Positions 37,435-47,078 of a DNA stretch of 64,000 bases are shown piece after piece. Both the position numbers and the translations under genes were made by a program. Every line of letters begins with the position of its first letter. The first letter of the stretch is position 1. Source of the stretch: Aureibaculum marinum (GTDB lineage Bacteria > Bacteroidota > Bacteroidia > Flavobacteriales > Flavobacteriaceae); assembly GCF_003813905.1 (NCBI RefSeq), contig NZ_RPFJ01000040.1, positions 20,645 to 84,644 of the forward strand. Reading direction: 5' to 3'. A model generated the notes under the pieces. The model saw only the letters and a program-made list of their open reading frames with translations. It searched no databases and was not told the DNA's origin.

Positions 37435-37466
37435 AAAACCTCAAAGTAATTTTACTTTGAGGTTTT
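37435..37466 (-). terminator. Terminator of the TlpA-like lipoprotein gene
   Basis: A 15-bp perfect stem (core ACCTCAAAGTAA/TTACTTTGAGGT) with arms separated by 2 bases, followed on the minus strand by TTTTTTATTT. It lies 65 bp after the stop of the TlpA-like gene. Confidence 0.9.
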
Positions 37467-37530
37467 GATTTTACCTGTTTATTACTGGAGCGATAAGCTA
37501 TTGTTTTGTACTTTAATACACTTTTAAATG

Positions 37531-38553
37531 TTATAATTCTAATTCAGATAAAAGAGTTCTTAATGCTGGGTCAGTAGGTCTTGGAGCATTATTATCTACG
37601 ATATTACCTTCTGGATCTATCAATATAAATCTAGGAATGCCTGTAATTCCATAACTTTTTACAAAATCAGAATGCCATTCATTGTCAGCCATTATTTGTG
37701 TTCCAGTTAAGTTTTTTTCCGCAACCATGTTTTTCCATTTTTCTTTATCTTCCATTTTATCAATAGAAAGACTAACAATTTCTAAATTTTTACCTTCATA
37801 ATCTTTATGTAATTGTTTTAATGCAGGTATTTGTTGAATGCAAGGAGCACACCAAGTAGCCCAAACATCAACATAAACATATTTTCCTTTAAAATCTTCT
37901 AAAGAAATAAGTTCTCCTTTTGTATTTGGATATTTGAAAGTAGGAGAGGGTTTTCCTTTAGCAATTGGAGCTAAAATGGCATGTTGTGCATCGTAATTTG
38001 TGGTTAAATATTCAATAAAACGACTGTTTCCATCTTTTTCCATAGCTGTAAATGTAGAATCTAAATCTTGAGCATTATCAAGTAACGATTCCATTTTGGT
38101 TGTAACAGCATTTAATTTTTTATCAAATTCTTCTTTTTCTAATTCAAAAAAACTTCCAGGATTACTTAAATTAAATTCATTTTCTAACTTCATTTTTTCT
38201 GCCATATAATTATTTGTTCCAGCACCAAGACCTGAAAACTTAATAGAATTAATTAAATCGTTAGCATCAAAATTAAAATCTAAATTATACCCATTTTTTA
38301 AGTTTAGAAAGGTTCTAGTATCACCATGGGTTAGCATATAAAACTCTTCTTTTGCAACCAGTGTATCTGAAAAAGTTCCATCGTCGTTAAGAGTTAGGGT
38401 TTTTTGAGAAGTTTGGCTACTTAATGTTAAGATAGAATCTTGTGCATTTGTAATTTTACCAGAAAGTTGAGCATAATTTTTGTTAGATGTTATTTCTTTT
38501 TTACAAGAAACTAAAAGAATTAAAATTGTAAAGACAGTTGCTATTTTTTGCAT
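37531..38553 (-). CDS. TlpA/ResA-like thiol-disulfide oxidoreductase lipoprotein
   Basis: The protein has a lipoprotein signal (hydrophobic 3-15, lipobox ending LVSC), a DUF4369-like N-terminal domain (SGKITNAQDSILTL), a helical linker and a C-terminal thioredoxin-like domain with the CxxC site WATWCAPC followed by the family cis-Pro region GITGIPRFILID. It probably reduces or oxidises disulfides in the periplasm, in support of cytochrome c or other folding. Length (340) matches this common Bacteroidetes architecture. The gene is single and terminated by a strong hairpin. Confidence 0.92.
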   Translation of the reverse strand: MQKIATVFTILILLVSCKKEITSNKNYAQLSGKITNAQDSILTLSSQTSQKTLTLNDDGTFSDTLVAKEEFYMLTHGDTRTFLNLKNGYNLDFNFDANDLINSIKFSGLGAGTNNYMAEKMKLENEFNLSNPGSFFELEKEEFDKKLNAVTTKMESLLDNAQDLDSTFTAMEKDGNSRFIEYLTTNYDAQHAILAPIAKGKPSPTFKYPNTKGELISLEDFKGKYVYVDVWATWCAPCIQQIPALKQLHKDYEGKNLEIVSLSIDKMEDKEKWKNMVAEKNLTGTQIMADNEWHSDFVKSYGITGIPRFILIDPEGNIVDNNAPRPTDPALRTLLSELEL

Positions 38554-38679
38554 TTTTTATTTTTTTTTATATCGGTCGTAAAAATACTATATTTTATACA
38601 TTAAATACTTAAAATTTAGTTAAGAGAGTGTGTTTTCTTTGAATAAAGATATACCCAAAGTTCATATAAAATATTTCTT

Positions 38680-38687
38680 TACATTTG
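38680..38687 (+). promoter_or_regulatory. Promoter -7 element for hutH
   Basis: TACATTTG matches TAnnTTTG, 17 bases before the hutH ATG at 38705. Confidence 0.55.
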
Positions 38688-38704
38688 AAAATTAAATTTT
38701 TGAT

Positions 38705-40216
38705 ATGGTAGAAATGCATAGCATAGATGGTTCATATTTAAGCTTGTTTACAATAGACACTATTGTAAACTCTCATAAAAACTTATTTTTATCTCAAACG
38801 GCTATTAATAAAATTAATAGGTGTAGAGCGTATTTAGATCAAAAATTAGCTAAAAATAAAAATCCTATTTATGGTATTAATACGGGGTTTGGTGCGTTGC
38901 ATAATATTAAAATCTCCAATAAAAATTTAACCGTTCTCCAAGAAAATTTAGTAATGTCTCATGCTTGTGGAACAGGTGAAAGGGTACCTGAGTCCATTGT
39001 AAAACTAATGCTATTTTTAAAAATACAGTCGTTAAGTTATGGATATTCAGGAGTTCAATTGGCAACTGTAAATAGGTTAATTGACTTTTATAATAATAAT
39101 ATTTTACCAGTTGTTTATACTCAAGGATCTTTAGGTGCTTCGGGAGATTTAGCTCCACTTGCTCATTTAGCATTGCCTCTGATTGGAAAAGGAGAGGTTT
39201 TATATAATGGAGAGCTATTTTCTGGTGAAGAAATTTTACAAAAATTTGGGTGGAGTAAAATTCAATTGCAATCAAAAGAAGGGTTGGCTTTGTTAAATGG
39301 CACTCAGTTTATGAGTGCTTATGGTGTTTCTATTTTATTAAAAAGCTACAAACTATTGTATTTAGCCAATGTTATTGGAGCCATTTCTTTAGATGCTTTT
39401 GATGGAAGAATAGAACCTTTTAATGCATTAATACATTTAATTAGACCTCATAACGGTCAATTACATACAGCAAAAAAAATAGAAGAATTTTTAGAAGGAA
39501 GCGAAATTTTAAATCAAAAGAAAAAACACGTTCAAGACCCTTATTCATTTAGGTGTATTCCTCAAGTGCATGGAGCCAGTAGAGACACATTAAATTTTGT
39601 AAAAAAAACAATAGAAACCGAAATAAATTCGGTAACAGACAATCCTAATATTTTTGTAGAATCTGATGCAATTATTTCAGGAGGTAATTTTCATGGTCAA
39701 CCATTGGCATTAGGTTTAGATTATTTAGGAATCGCTTTGTCTGAATTAGGTAATATTTCTGAACGTCGTACTTTTCAGTTAGTTTCTGGGTTGCGTGGCT
39801 TGCCAGCATTTTTAGTTTCTAATCCAGGATTAAATTCAGGATTGATGATTCCTCAATATACTGCCGCCAGTATTGTTAGTCAAAATAAGCAATTGGCAAC
39901 ACCAGCTTCTGTAGATTCTATAGTTTCAAGTAATGGACAAGAAGATCATGTAAGTATGGGAGCAAATGCGGCAACAAAAACCAAAAGAATTGTAGATAAT
40001 TTAGAAACCATTTTAGCCATTGAGTTGTTAAATGCTTCTCAAGCTATTGAGTTTAGAAGGCCGTTAAAAACATCTGATTTTTTAGAATCTTTTCTAAGTA
40101 TGTACAAACAAGATGTACAATTTATAAAAGAAGACGAAGTATTACATGATTCAATTGCTAATAGTATTGCTTTTATTCAAAATTTGAATGTAGATAGTGA
40201 AGAGCTGTTTGGGTAA
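38705..40216 (+). CDS. hutH: Histidine ammonia-lyase
   Basis: HutH deaminates histidine to urocanate, the first step in histidine breakdown. The 503-residue protein has the MIO-forming Ala-Ser-Gly at 145-147 in GSLGASGDLAPL, the substrate-site Tyr57 in YGINTGFG, and SVTDNPNIFVES and QEDHVSMGANAA further along. Other hut genes (hutU, hutI, hutG) are not nearby. The aromatic-lyase family contains tyrosine ammonia-lyases too; the His-type pattern with SHACGTG near residue 85 favours HAL. Convergent with hemG (9 bp between stops). Confidence 0.9.
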   Translation: MVEMHSIDGSYLSLFTIDTIVNSHKNLFLSQTAINKINRCRAYLDQKLAKNKNPIYGINTGFGALHNIKISNKNLTVLQENLVMSHACGTGERVPESIVKLMLFLKIQSLSYGYSGVQLATVNRLIDFYNNNILPVVYTQGSLGASGDLAPLAHLALPLIGKGEVLYNGELFSGEEILQKFGWSKIQLQSKEGLALLNGTQFMSAYGVSILLKSYKLLYLANVIGAISLDAFDGRIEPFNALIHLIRPHNGQLHTAKKIEEFLEGSEILNQKKKHVQDPYSFRCIPQVHGASRDTLNFVKKTIETEINSVTDNPNIFVESDAIISGGNFHGQPLALGLDYLGIALSELGNISERRTFQLVSGLRGLPAFLVSNPGLNSGLMIPQYTAASIVSQNKQLATPASVDSIVSSNGQEDHVSMGANAATKTKRIVDNLETILAIELLNASQAIEFRRPLKTSDFLESFLSMYKQDVQFIKEDEVLHDSIANSIAFIQNLNVDSEELFG

Positions 40217-40225
40217 AGATAAATG

Positions 40226-40774
40226 CTATTTTTGATTCGTATTTTTATAGTTTGCAATTATTTTTAATCCAAATTGTTCTACTTTATTCCAATCTGTATA
40301 TTCTATTGGAACGTCTGATTTTGTTGGTCCATGGGTTAGTTTCATAATTAGTTTAATCATTATCTTATCAAAAAATGAATATGAATTATAATCTAACTTT
40401 CCCGCAAATACTTCTTGGAAATCAGCATTCCAATTTACTTTTTTTATAAATTTAATAAAATAAGGGTTGGTATTTATGCTGTTTTTTTCCTTTTTTCGAG
40501 CTACAAGATTCACAGAAAAAAATGCTGTAGTTATCTTATTAAGTTCATTTTTATTAGTCTGTATAAATTGAGTAACATTAGTTTTATGGTTACCATATCT
40601 AATACTTGCTCCAATAATTAAGGTATGATATTTAGATATTTCTTCAGTAAAAGTATCTATAGAAAAGAGTTCTGTTTCTATTTGATTTTCATTAAATAAG
40701 CCATTTAATTTTTTACAAATTTTTAGTGTATGCCCGTCAACGGAAGAATAAATGATTCCTACTTTTGTCTTCAT
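40226..40774 (-). CDS. hemG: Menaquinone-dependent protoporphyrinogen IX dehydrogenase
   Basis: HemG oxidises protoporphyrinogen IX using FMN and passes electrons to menaquinone, late in haem synthesis. The 182-residue protein is a long-chain-type flavodoxin: VGIIYSSVDGHTLKI phosphate loop, GASIRYGNH and AFFSVNLVARK at the isoalloxazine site, and a hydrophobic C-terminal helix region (DKIMIKLIMKLTHGPT) that fits membrane binding. The gene has a separate neighbour context without other hem genes. Confidence 0.88.
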   Translation of the reverse strand: MKTKVGIIYSSVDGHTLKICKKLNGLFNENQIETELFSIDTFTEEISKYHTLIIGASIRYGNHKTNVTQFIQTNKNELNKITTAFFSVNLVARKKEKNSINTNPYFIKFIKKVNWNADFQEVFAGKLDYNSYSFFDKIMIKLIMKLTHGPTKSDVPIEYTDWNKVEQFGLKIIANYKNTNQK

Positions 40775-40868
40775 AAGACAGAAAAATTTAGGACACTAAA
40801 TTTAACAAATAAAAATGGAATAGCCACTAAAAATATTGAGTTGTTATAGTGCTTAAAGAGAACTGTAG

Positions 40869-41954
40869 TTATCCCATTCTATTTAATTCAGAAGCTCCTT
40901 GCATTGCTCCAATAGATTCAAAAACATCGTCTTGATCTTCTTTTTTAGTCCAACCCATTTTAGCCAATTCAGATCTTACTTGGCTCTCGGTTTTATCTTT
41001 TATAAAATGATAACAAGCAAAATCAACTACTTCAATAGGTACTTTTTCCAATTGATAAGCTATTAATCCTGTAGCTAGTCTAGAGGTTGTAATAAAATAA
41101 GTTAAAAGCAATTGTAGTATCCAACTGAGTACCAAACCTATCCATCCAGTATTTAAACTTTTTATGGTTAATCCTGCGTCAAATCTTGCTTGGATAAAAT
41201 TCCAGAAACTAAACGCTTCATAGATATTTTTAGTTAATACTAAACGAAATTGAAAATATTGATTTGAAACATAGGTGATTACGACCATACCTATGAGTAA
41301 GTAATGTAAATTTTTATAGAGTGTGTAGTTGCTTAATTTTACTAGTTGAATAAGAGCAAATGACATCATAAAGGCTACACCAATTTCAAAAAGACCAATT
41401 ACATACCTTCCATTAATTGATATATAAGCAAGGCTATAGCCTAATAGAAGTGCAGTAATTATGCCTCCAACAATAGGAATCCAAAATTGAGGCTCTTTTC
41501 TGTTTTTTGGTTGAGGTAAACTTTCAGGAATTACATAATCATCCCAATCGTTTGATTTTTCAACTTCTTGTTCTAGTTTGGTCAAAGATTCTTTATCAAA
41601 TTCTTTTTCAGTTTGATAAAAAGCATGGATAAACAATAATACTCTTTTAGAATTTCTACCATTGTCCCAAAACTCATTTCCTAGAGAACTACTTTTTATT
41701 TTTAATTTTCCATAATTAAAAGAAACTGTAATTTTTTCAGTCCATCTATTCCAATCGCCTTTTCGTTTTGCTTCAGCACTTTTTTGATCATGATATACCA
41801 AATCCCAACCTAATTTTTCAAAAGTTTTTACGACAATTGGAATAATTACCTTTTCATTTAAATCAGTTTTTATTTCTTGTTCAAATTTTGGAGTAAAATT
41901 AAAACTATGCTTTTTCTTTATTGATTTTTCGTAATTCTTTAGTGCTTCGGTCAT
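40869..41954 (-). CDS. Conserved hypothetical membrane protein
   Basis: I do not recognise a named family. The first ~140 residues form a soluble domain (KLGWDLVYHDQKSAEAKRKG; SFNYGKLKIKS) that resembles an uncharacterised lipid- or ligand-binding alpha/beta fold. Four hydrophobic helices follow at about 157-178, 185-205, 218-235 and 268-290. The C-terminus is a short helical domain (SQVRSELAKMGWTKKEDQDDVFESIG), with a pattern resembling helix-turn-helix or UBA-like three-helix units. It has no operon partners. Such proteins are common in flavobacteria; function unknown. Confidence 0.75.
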   Translation of the reverse strand: MTEALKNYEKSIKKKHSFNFTPKFEQEIKTDLNEKVIIPIVVKTFEKLGWDLVYHDQKSAEAKRKGDWNRWTEKITVSFNYGKLKIKSSSLGNEFWDNGRNSKRVLLFIHAFYQTEKEFDKESLTKLEQEVEKSNDWDDYVIPESLPQPKNRKEPQFWIPIVGGIITALLLGYSLAYISINGRYVIGLFEIGVAFMMSFALIQLVKLSNYTLYKNLHYLLIGMVVITYVSNQYFQFRLVLTKNIYEAFSFWNFIQARFDAGLTIKSLNTGWIGLVLSWILQLLLTYFITTSRLATGLIAYQLEKVPIEVVDFACYHFIKDKTESQVRSELAKMGWTKKEDQDDVFESIGAMQGASELNRMG

Positions 41955-42061
41955 TTATAATCTTATAAGCTAATGAATCTCAAATTTATGTTAATTCAAT
42001 TATTTATTCTACTTTTTTTAAATAAATAGAGCATATAAATAAGTAACGCCTTAACATGTGT

Positions 42062-43069
42062 TTATTTTTTAAGTTTATTAAAATTAGAATCAGTGTACTT
42101 ATTAAAACTTTCAAATGTTGTAGGAAAAGTATTGTTTACAAATTCATATTCCCAAAGCTCTAAATATCGAACACCTATTGTTTCTGATTGACTAAATAGT
42201 GTACGGTAATCGTTATTTTCGAACCTTTCAATTTGATCAGACCTTCCAATAGCTTGTGCATATATATCTCCTTCAAAATCAGTTAGAGCATCTATGAGAT
42301 TGGGTTGATAAGAATTTTTCCCTGAAATCCACCAAATGGCAGCTCCTACACGCTTATTTAACGAATAATCATTCCATAAATCATTAATAATTCGATTGGG
42401 AATAGAAGTATCTCCCATAATATCGTGAACTTCTACAGCTATCGCTTTATTAGAAAAGTAATTCGCAAATATTTTAGCAGTTTCTTTGACTGAACTAACC
42501 CATCTATTAGCAGTTAATCCAGCATTTATTAATTCTGATGAAGTGACGCCATTAAAATGACCTTCTATTCCATTAACAGTCATTTGAGGCACATAAACTA
42601 AAGTTAAATCAATATCATTATTGTAGGTTTCTGCAAGTTGTCTTGCTAATAAGTCTAATCTTTCATTAACCTTTGGGTCCCAAATTTTAGGAATTTTTTT
42701 TAATGTGTTATTGATATCAACAATTTCAAAGAAATCAGCTTTTATATCAGTAAGTAACCATTCAGGACTGTCATTACCAGCAATAATTGCTAAACTCCAC
42801 TTTTTATTATATGATTTTACTATTGATATTTTTTCTTCTAAAGCTGTAAAATCATAAAGACCTTTCGCTGGTTCTAAATCTTTCCAAGTTACTCTAATTA
42901 ACGAACCTTTTGCTTGAGGGTGGGCTAAAGCTGTTTCATTTCCAAAAGAACTTGTATATAATCCTGTGGGTTTATAAATAGGGGTGTTATTTTCTAATTC
43001 AATATGGTTATTGCTAGTAGAGCAAGATTGAATACTAACAAGTATAAGAAAGAAAAAAAACTTATTCAT
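42062..43069 (-). CDS. Lipoprotein with TIM-barrel glycoside-hydrolase-like fold
   Basis: The 335-residue product starts at ATG 43069 with a lipoprotein signal (FFFFLILVSIQSC). The body has the look of a (beta/alpha)8 sugar enzyme: IRVTWKDLEPAKGLYDF is close to the start of GH42/GH35-like and related beta-galactosidase-type barrels, and SLAIIAGNDSPEWLL, HDIMGDTS, AAIWWISG and YLELWEYEF could be successive strands, with Glu/Asp-bearing ends. I do not assign catalytic residues. A longer TTG-initiated frame adds 9 residues that do not look like a signal. Substrate unknown. Confidence 0.65.
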   Translation of the reverse strand: MNKFFFFLILVSIQSCSTSNNHIELENNTPIYKPTGLYTSSFGNETALAHPQAKGSLIRVTWKDLEPAKGLYDFTALEEKISIVKSYNKKWSLAIIAGNDSPEWLLTDIKADFFEIVDINNTLKKIPKIWDPKVNERLDLLARQLAETYNNDIDLTLVYVPQMTVNGIEGHFNGVTSSELINAGLTANRWVSSVKETAKIFANYFSNKAIAVEVHDIMGDTSIPNRIINDLWNDYSLNKRVGAAIWWISGKNSYQPNLIDALTDFEGDIYAQAIGRSDQIERFENNDYRTLFSQSETIGVRYLELWEYEFVNNTFPTTFESFNKYTDSNFNKLKK

Positions 43070-43164
43070 TAATTCAATTATTTGAGTTACCCTCAAATTT
43101 GACTTAACTTCAATAAAAAGGTTTAAAATGTGTGGTGTAAAAAACTAAAATTTTAATTTTTATA

Positions 43165-44364
43165 CTATTTTCTAATTAATAAATCAATGTCTACACGTCT
43201 TGCTTTATCATTAGATTTAGACTCGTAATCAATTCCATGATATTGTGTTAGTATTCTAGTAGGGTGAACCCCTTTTGCTACTAATATTTTTTTTACTGAT
43301 TCAGTTCGTTGTAAGGATAAGTTCTCGTTATAAACAGGATTCCCACTGTTACTGGCAAATCCTTTTATAAATACATCAATATGATCATTGTTTGCTAAAA
43401 TAGAAACAATTTCATCTAATGAAGCTACCTGATTTAAATCCAAGTCTTTTTTATTGGTTTTAAAAAAAAGTTGTTTCCTATAATTGGCATAGTCAGATGC
43501 TAAGGAATCATATTTTTTTAAGGGTTGTTCTGTTACCGTTACTAAAGTATCTTTAGCAATCATAGAATTTTTTAAATCTGCGAGTTGTCTTTGAATAGAA
43601 TCGATATAAGTAGTATTAGAAGCATTTAACTGCTGCTCTTTTAAAGTTTTTGATAATTCAGTCAATTCAGCCATTTTTAACTCATAATCAGTGCCATCAA
43701 CTGTGTATTGTATGTTTGGTTTATTTTCTTTTTTTGGATTTTCGGTATGTACAGTTTTTATTTCATCCTTTTTTGTAGTAGTTGTCTTTTGATTGTCTAA
43801 TAAAGACTGTAATTGAGATAATTTATTTTCTAATGTTCTAATTTTATCGTCTCTTTCTTTAAGACTATTAGTATAAGTATCTCTATTTATAGGTTGGCTA
43901 ACTCTATCTATGTAAATAATTTTATCAGTATTGTTTCTTTCAAAAATAGGATGTTCAGAATTGGTAGTATTGGCGTTAGTAGTTGCTAAATTTAATTTTA
44001 TGTTTGTTATTAAATATTTCAATTCAGCTATTTCATTTTGTATTGTCTGAATTTTTAAATCTACTATAGAATCAGAATATCTATTTACTTCTATAGTGGT
44101 TGGCTGTTTTTCCAATTGTGCTAATTGTTGACGTAAATATTCAATTTTATAAAAATTTTCAGATTGAGTTAATGGTTTTGTTTCGTTACTTTTATTGCTT
44201 TGAGTATTTGTTTTTTTATATTTGTTTAAAGTTTTAATTAAAGAAGTAATATCTGCTTCAGACATTATAATTTTACTGCTACTATCAACTGTTTGGCTAT
44301 TAACAGTTCTAGTATTTAATAATCCAAATATTATTAAAAGTAATGCGGTTAAAAATTTAATCAT
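43165..44364 (-). CDS. OmpA-family protein with long coiled coil
   Basis: The 399-residue protein has a signal peptide (FLTALLLIIFGLL, cleaved near NSQ), then about 250 residues of Lys/Glu/Gln-rich coiled coil (LRQQLAQLEKQ, LRTLENKLSQLQSLL region ~170-195), and a C-terminal OmpA-like peptidoglycan-binding domain from about 285: FFKTNKKDLDLNQVASLDEIV, GFASNSGNPVYNENLSLQRTESVKK region, RRVDIDLLI. It should anchor to the cell wall from the periplasm. It is divergent from the multi-barrel outer-membrane gene with 155 bp between the start codons, and both have coiled-coil central regions, suggesting a functional pair. Confidence 0.9.
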   Translation of the reverse strand: MIKFLTALLLIIFGLLNTRTVNSQTVDSSSKIIMSEADITSLIKTLNKYKKTNTQSNKSNETKPLTQSENFYKIEYLRQQLAQLEKQPTTIEVNRYSDSIVDLKIQTIQNEIAELKYLITNIKLNLATTNANTTNSEHPIFERNNTDKIIYIDRVSQPINRDTYTNSLKERDDKIRTLENKLSQLQSLLDNQKTTTTKKDEIKTVHTENPKKENKPNIQYTVDGTDYELKMAELTELSKTLKEQQLNASNTTYIDSIQRQLADLKNSMIAKDTLVTVTEQPLKKYDSLASDYANYRKQLFFKTNKKDLDLNQVASLDEIVSILANNDHIDVFIKGFASNSGNPVYNENLSLQRTESVKKILVAKGVHPTRILTQYHGIDYESKSNDKARRVDIDLLIRK

Positions 44365-44519
44365 TTTGTATTTTTTAATTATTTGGCTCTTCTTCTCCCA
44401 TTTATCTTAGTAACACAACAATAGTTAGAAAGTCACAAGAAATCTTATAAAATATTTTCTTTTTTGATGTGACCTTATTGAATTTCATGTGTTATACAGG
44501 TATAATCAAAATTGTTAAA

Positions 44520-47015
44520 ATGAAAAGAATAAAGATAGTAGTATTGTTGGCAGTTTTATATAATCTCACAGCAAAAGCCCAAGTAAAAGACATTAGTTTT
44601 ACATTTTCGCCCACAGGAGCATATACATTTTGGGATAAAAAAGCGGGAATGGCTGATGGTGTATTGGTAGGAGGTAAAATAGGTTTTGGTTTTGGTGAAT
44701 ATTTAGAGTTACGTGGTATCTATCAACAATCTTTAGATTTAAATACAAATTTTGAAAATTTTGGGCTAGCAAATTATGATACTAATCTTTTTACGAAACA
44801 AGAGGTTAAATTAACAAGATGGGGAGGAGAGTTTAAAGCAAATATTGGAACAAAAAAATTAAGTCCTTATCTAACTATTGGAACAGGTATACAAGCTATA
44901 GAATTAGACAATGCAGATAAATTGGAACAGATTTATGCCGGGTTAGGGTTAGGAATTAAATTTAATATAGCAAAGAGGTTGGTATTTACGTTAGAAGGTA
45001 GAGGAACTACATATAAATTTAATGCAGCAAAAAACCTTCTTGCTAATGAAGATAAAACCCTTTTTGGAGTTACAGATGCTGATTTTTCTAATGAAAGATT
45101 AATGAACTGGTCAGTAATGGGGTCATTACAGTTTTATTTAGGCGGACGTAAACCTGGAACATTGTCTCCTTTAGACCAAGCTTATTTAAATAAATTTAAA
45201 GGAGGCTTTAAAGGGCTACAGTTTGTATTAGAGCCAAGTGCAAATCGATTAACTTTTGATGACAACTCATTATTTAGAGACACTTGGATGTTAGGTGGTT
45301 ATGCAGGTATTGATTTCAATGAATATGTTGGTCTTAGAGCGTTTTATTTTCAAGCAACTGAAGATGATGAGTTATCTACTAGTTTTGATAAATTATCAAT
45401 GTATGGTTTAGAATTTAGAGCTAACTTAAATGATGGCAATGGAGTAGTACCTTATTTAATTTTAGGAGGTGGATATCTAAATCCTGATTCTAACTATTTA
45501 GGAAAAGACAGTTTATTTGTTTCAGGTACAGAGTTTGCATCTGCAGGGTTAGGGTTAACCATTCCATTAGGTAGTAATGTTTCTATTACTGGTGGAGCCA
45601 GAGCACTTGTAACTTCAGGTACGGATATTACAGATATTAATGAGCCTAAAGATTTGCAATCACATTTAATGTATAATGTTGGGGTAAAATTTAATTTAGG
45701 TAAAAAATCTGACAGTACAGAAAAAATATATCAAGACAATTTAAATAAAGAATTAGAAGCTCAACAAGCAGTTAATAATGATAAAATACAACACTTAAAA
45801 AGTGAGTATCAAAATCAGGTAAAATCACTTGAAATAGAACTAGAAAAGGCCTACGAAAGTAAAGATGTTGATAAAGTAATTGAAATATTAGAAGAGAAAA
45901 AAGAGGTGACAGAATCTTTAAAACAAGTTGAACAAGTTGAGGGAATACAAGAAGAACAAGTAAAAACTAATTCAGATAATGGAGTTTTAATTGACACTAC
46001 TCAAGAGAAATTAATTCAAATGACACCAAAAGAATTTGAATCTCTTATTGAGAGAATTCTTAATAATTTAGATGAAACTCCTAAAACAAAATCTAATGAT
46101 ATTATTCAATTTGATAGTACAAATCAGCAAGAACAATTTAAGTATTTGAATAATAGAATTGATACGTTAGAAAAACTATTGTTAGATGTAAATGTTAGAA
46201 AAAAATCTAATGAAGATATAGAAAACAATGGGTTTGTTGAAGATGACATGTCAATTAAAATTTTAAATAAATTAGAAGAATTAAATAATAAGATTGAAGG
46301 TAAAACTAACAATGTAGATGAGCATTTTCCAATAAAAGATACTAAAACCAGTACAAAATTAGAAAATAAGGAAGTAAAACCTACTGAACATAAAATAGAT
46401 GTTGAGGTAAAAAATAATAACGTTGAAGAACGTATAATTGTTAGGGATACTGTTGTTGTAGAACAATCAACCAAAAGAGTTTCTGAAAATACTCAAGAAT
46501 CTGAGAAAGAGAATGTGGCTGTTGAAGTAGAAAATATACAGTCTAACGATTCAATTACTGCTACTAAAAATAAAGTTGAGAATGTAGTACTTGAAAACAA
46601 AAAAATAGAGGAAGAAAGTACTATTTCATTTTTAAATTACAATAGTACTTCCGCTTTTGGAGGTGTTAGTTTTGGTGATGTTACAACAGCTAATTTTGGA
46701 GCAAGAATGTATTATGATGTTAAGTCGTCAAATTTTCAATTGATGCCTGAAGTATTTGTTGGCATTGGAAAAGATACTTCTTATGGCTTGTCTGCAAATG
46801 TTATTTACCAAATTGCTAAACATAATAATAAGGTAAAACCTTATTTAGGTGTTGGAGGTGGATATGGTAAAATAAATGACCAATCAGATGTTTTTTCTAC
46901 TATAATAGTTGGTGCTGAATTGCCAGTGTTACTTAAAAATTTTTACGTTGATTTTTCAACACGTAATTTGTTAGACAACAATCAATTGTCAGTTGGTTAT
47001 AAATTTGAGTTTTAG
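44520..47015 (+). CDS. Multi-barrel outer-membrane protein with coiled-coil linker
   Basis: The 831-residue protein begins at ATG 44520 with a signal peptide (IKIVVLLAVLYNLTAKAQ). It has two tandem OmpA/outer-membrane beta-barrel-like repeats (about 20-205 and 210-400; GKIGFGFGEYLELRGIY and AGIDFNEYVGLRAFY align), then ~250 residues of charged, Lys/Glu-rich coiled coil (~410-680), and a third, short barrel-like domain at ~690-831 (YNSTSAFGGVSFGDV, VGVGGGYGK). Barrels sharing the order strand-GVGGGYG occur in OmpW/OmpX-like porins. The role is unknown; pairing with the divergent OmpA gene suggests envelope anchoring. A strong terminator follows. Confidence 0.75.
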   Translation: MKRIKIVVLLAVLYNLTAKAQVKDISFTFSPTGAYTFWDKKAGMADGVLVGGKIGFGFGEYLELRGIYQQSLDLNTNFENFGLANYDTNLFTKQEVKLTRWGGEFKANIGTKKLSPYLTIGTGIQAIELDNADKLEQIYAGLGLGIKFNIAKRLVFTLEGRGTTYKFNAAKNLLANEDKTLFGVTDADFSNERLMNWSVMGSLQFYLGGRKPGTLSPLDQAYLNKFKGGFKGLQFVLEPSANRLTFDDNSLFRDTWMLGGYAGIDFNEYVGLRAFYFQATEDDELSTSFDKLSMYGLEFRANLNDGNGVVPYLILGGGYLNPDSNYLGKDSLFVSGTEFASAGLGLTIPLGSNVSITGGARALVTSGTDITDINEPKDLQSHLMYNVGVKFNLGKKSDSTEKIYQDNLNKELEAQQAVNNDKIQHLKSEYQNQVKSLEIELEKAYESKDVDKVIEILEEKKEVTESLKQVEQVEGIQEEQVKTNSDNGVLIDTTQEKLIQMTPKEFESLIERILNNLDETPKTKSNDIIQFDSTNQQEQFKYLNNRIDTLEKLLLDVNVRKKSNEDIENNGFVEDDMSIKILNKLEELNNKIEGKTNNVDEHFPIKDTKTSTKLENKEVKPTEHKIDVEVKNNNVEERIIVRDTVVVEQSTKRVSENTQESEKENVAVEVENIQSNDSITATKNKVENVVLENKKIEEESTISFLNYNSTSAFGGVSFGDVTTANFGARMYYDVKSSNFQLMPEVFVGIGKDTSYGLSANVIYQIAKHNNKVKPYLGVGGGYGKINDQSDVFSTIIVGAELPVLLKNFYVDFSTRNLLDNNQLSVGYKFEF

Positions 47016-47037
47016 TAATTGGTTAATAGGTTAGTTC

Positions 47038-47078
47038 AAAATACCAGTAGAGTAAGTAGCTCTACTGGTATTTTTTTT
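47038..47078 (+). terminator. Intrinsic terminator of the multi-barrel gene
   Basis: A 15-bp stem (core ATACCAGTAGAG/CTCTACTGGTAT) with a 7-base loop and an eight-T run, 22 bases after the stop codon. Confidence 0.93.

Noticed and set aside
46124..46474. Frame antisense to the multi-barrel coiled-coil region
   Set aside because: Ser/Leu/Phe-rich complement of Lys/Glu-rich coiled-coil codons; a classic shadow.
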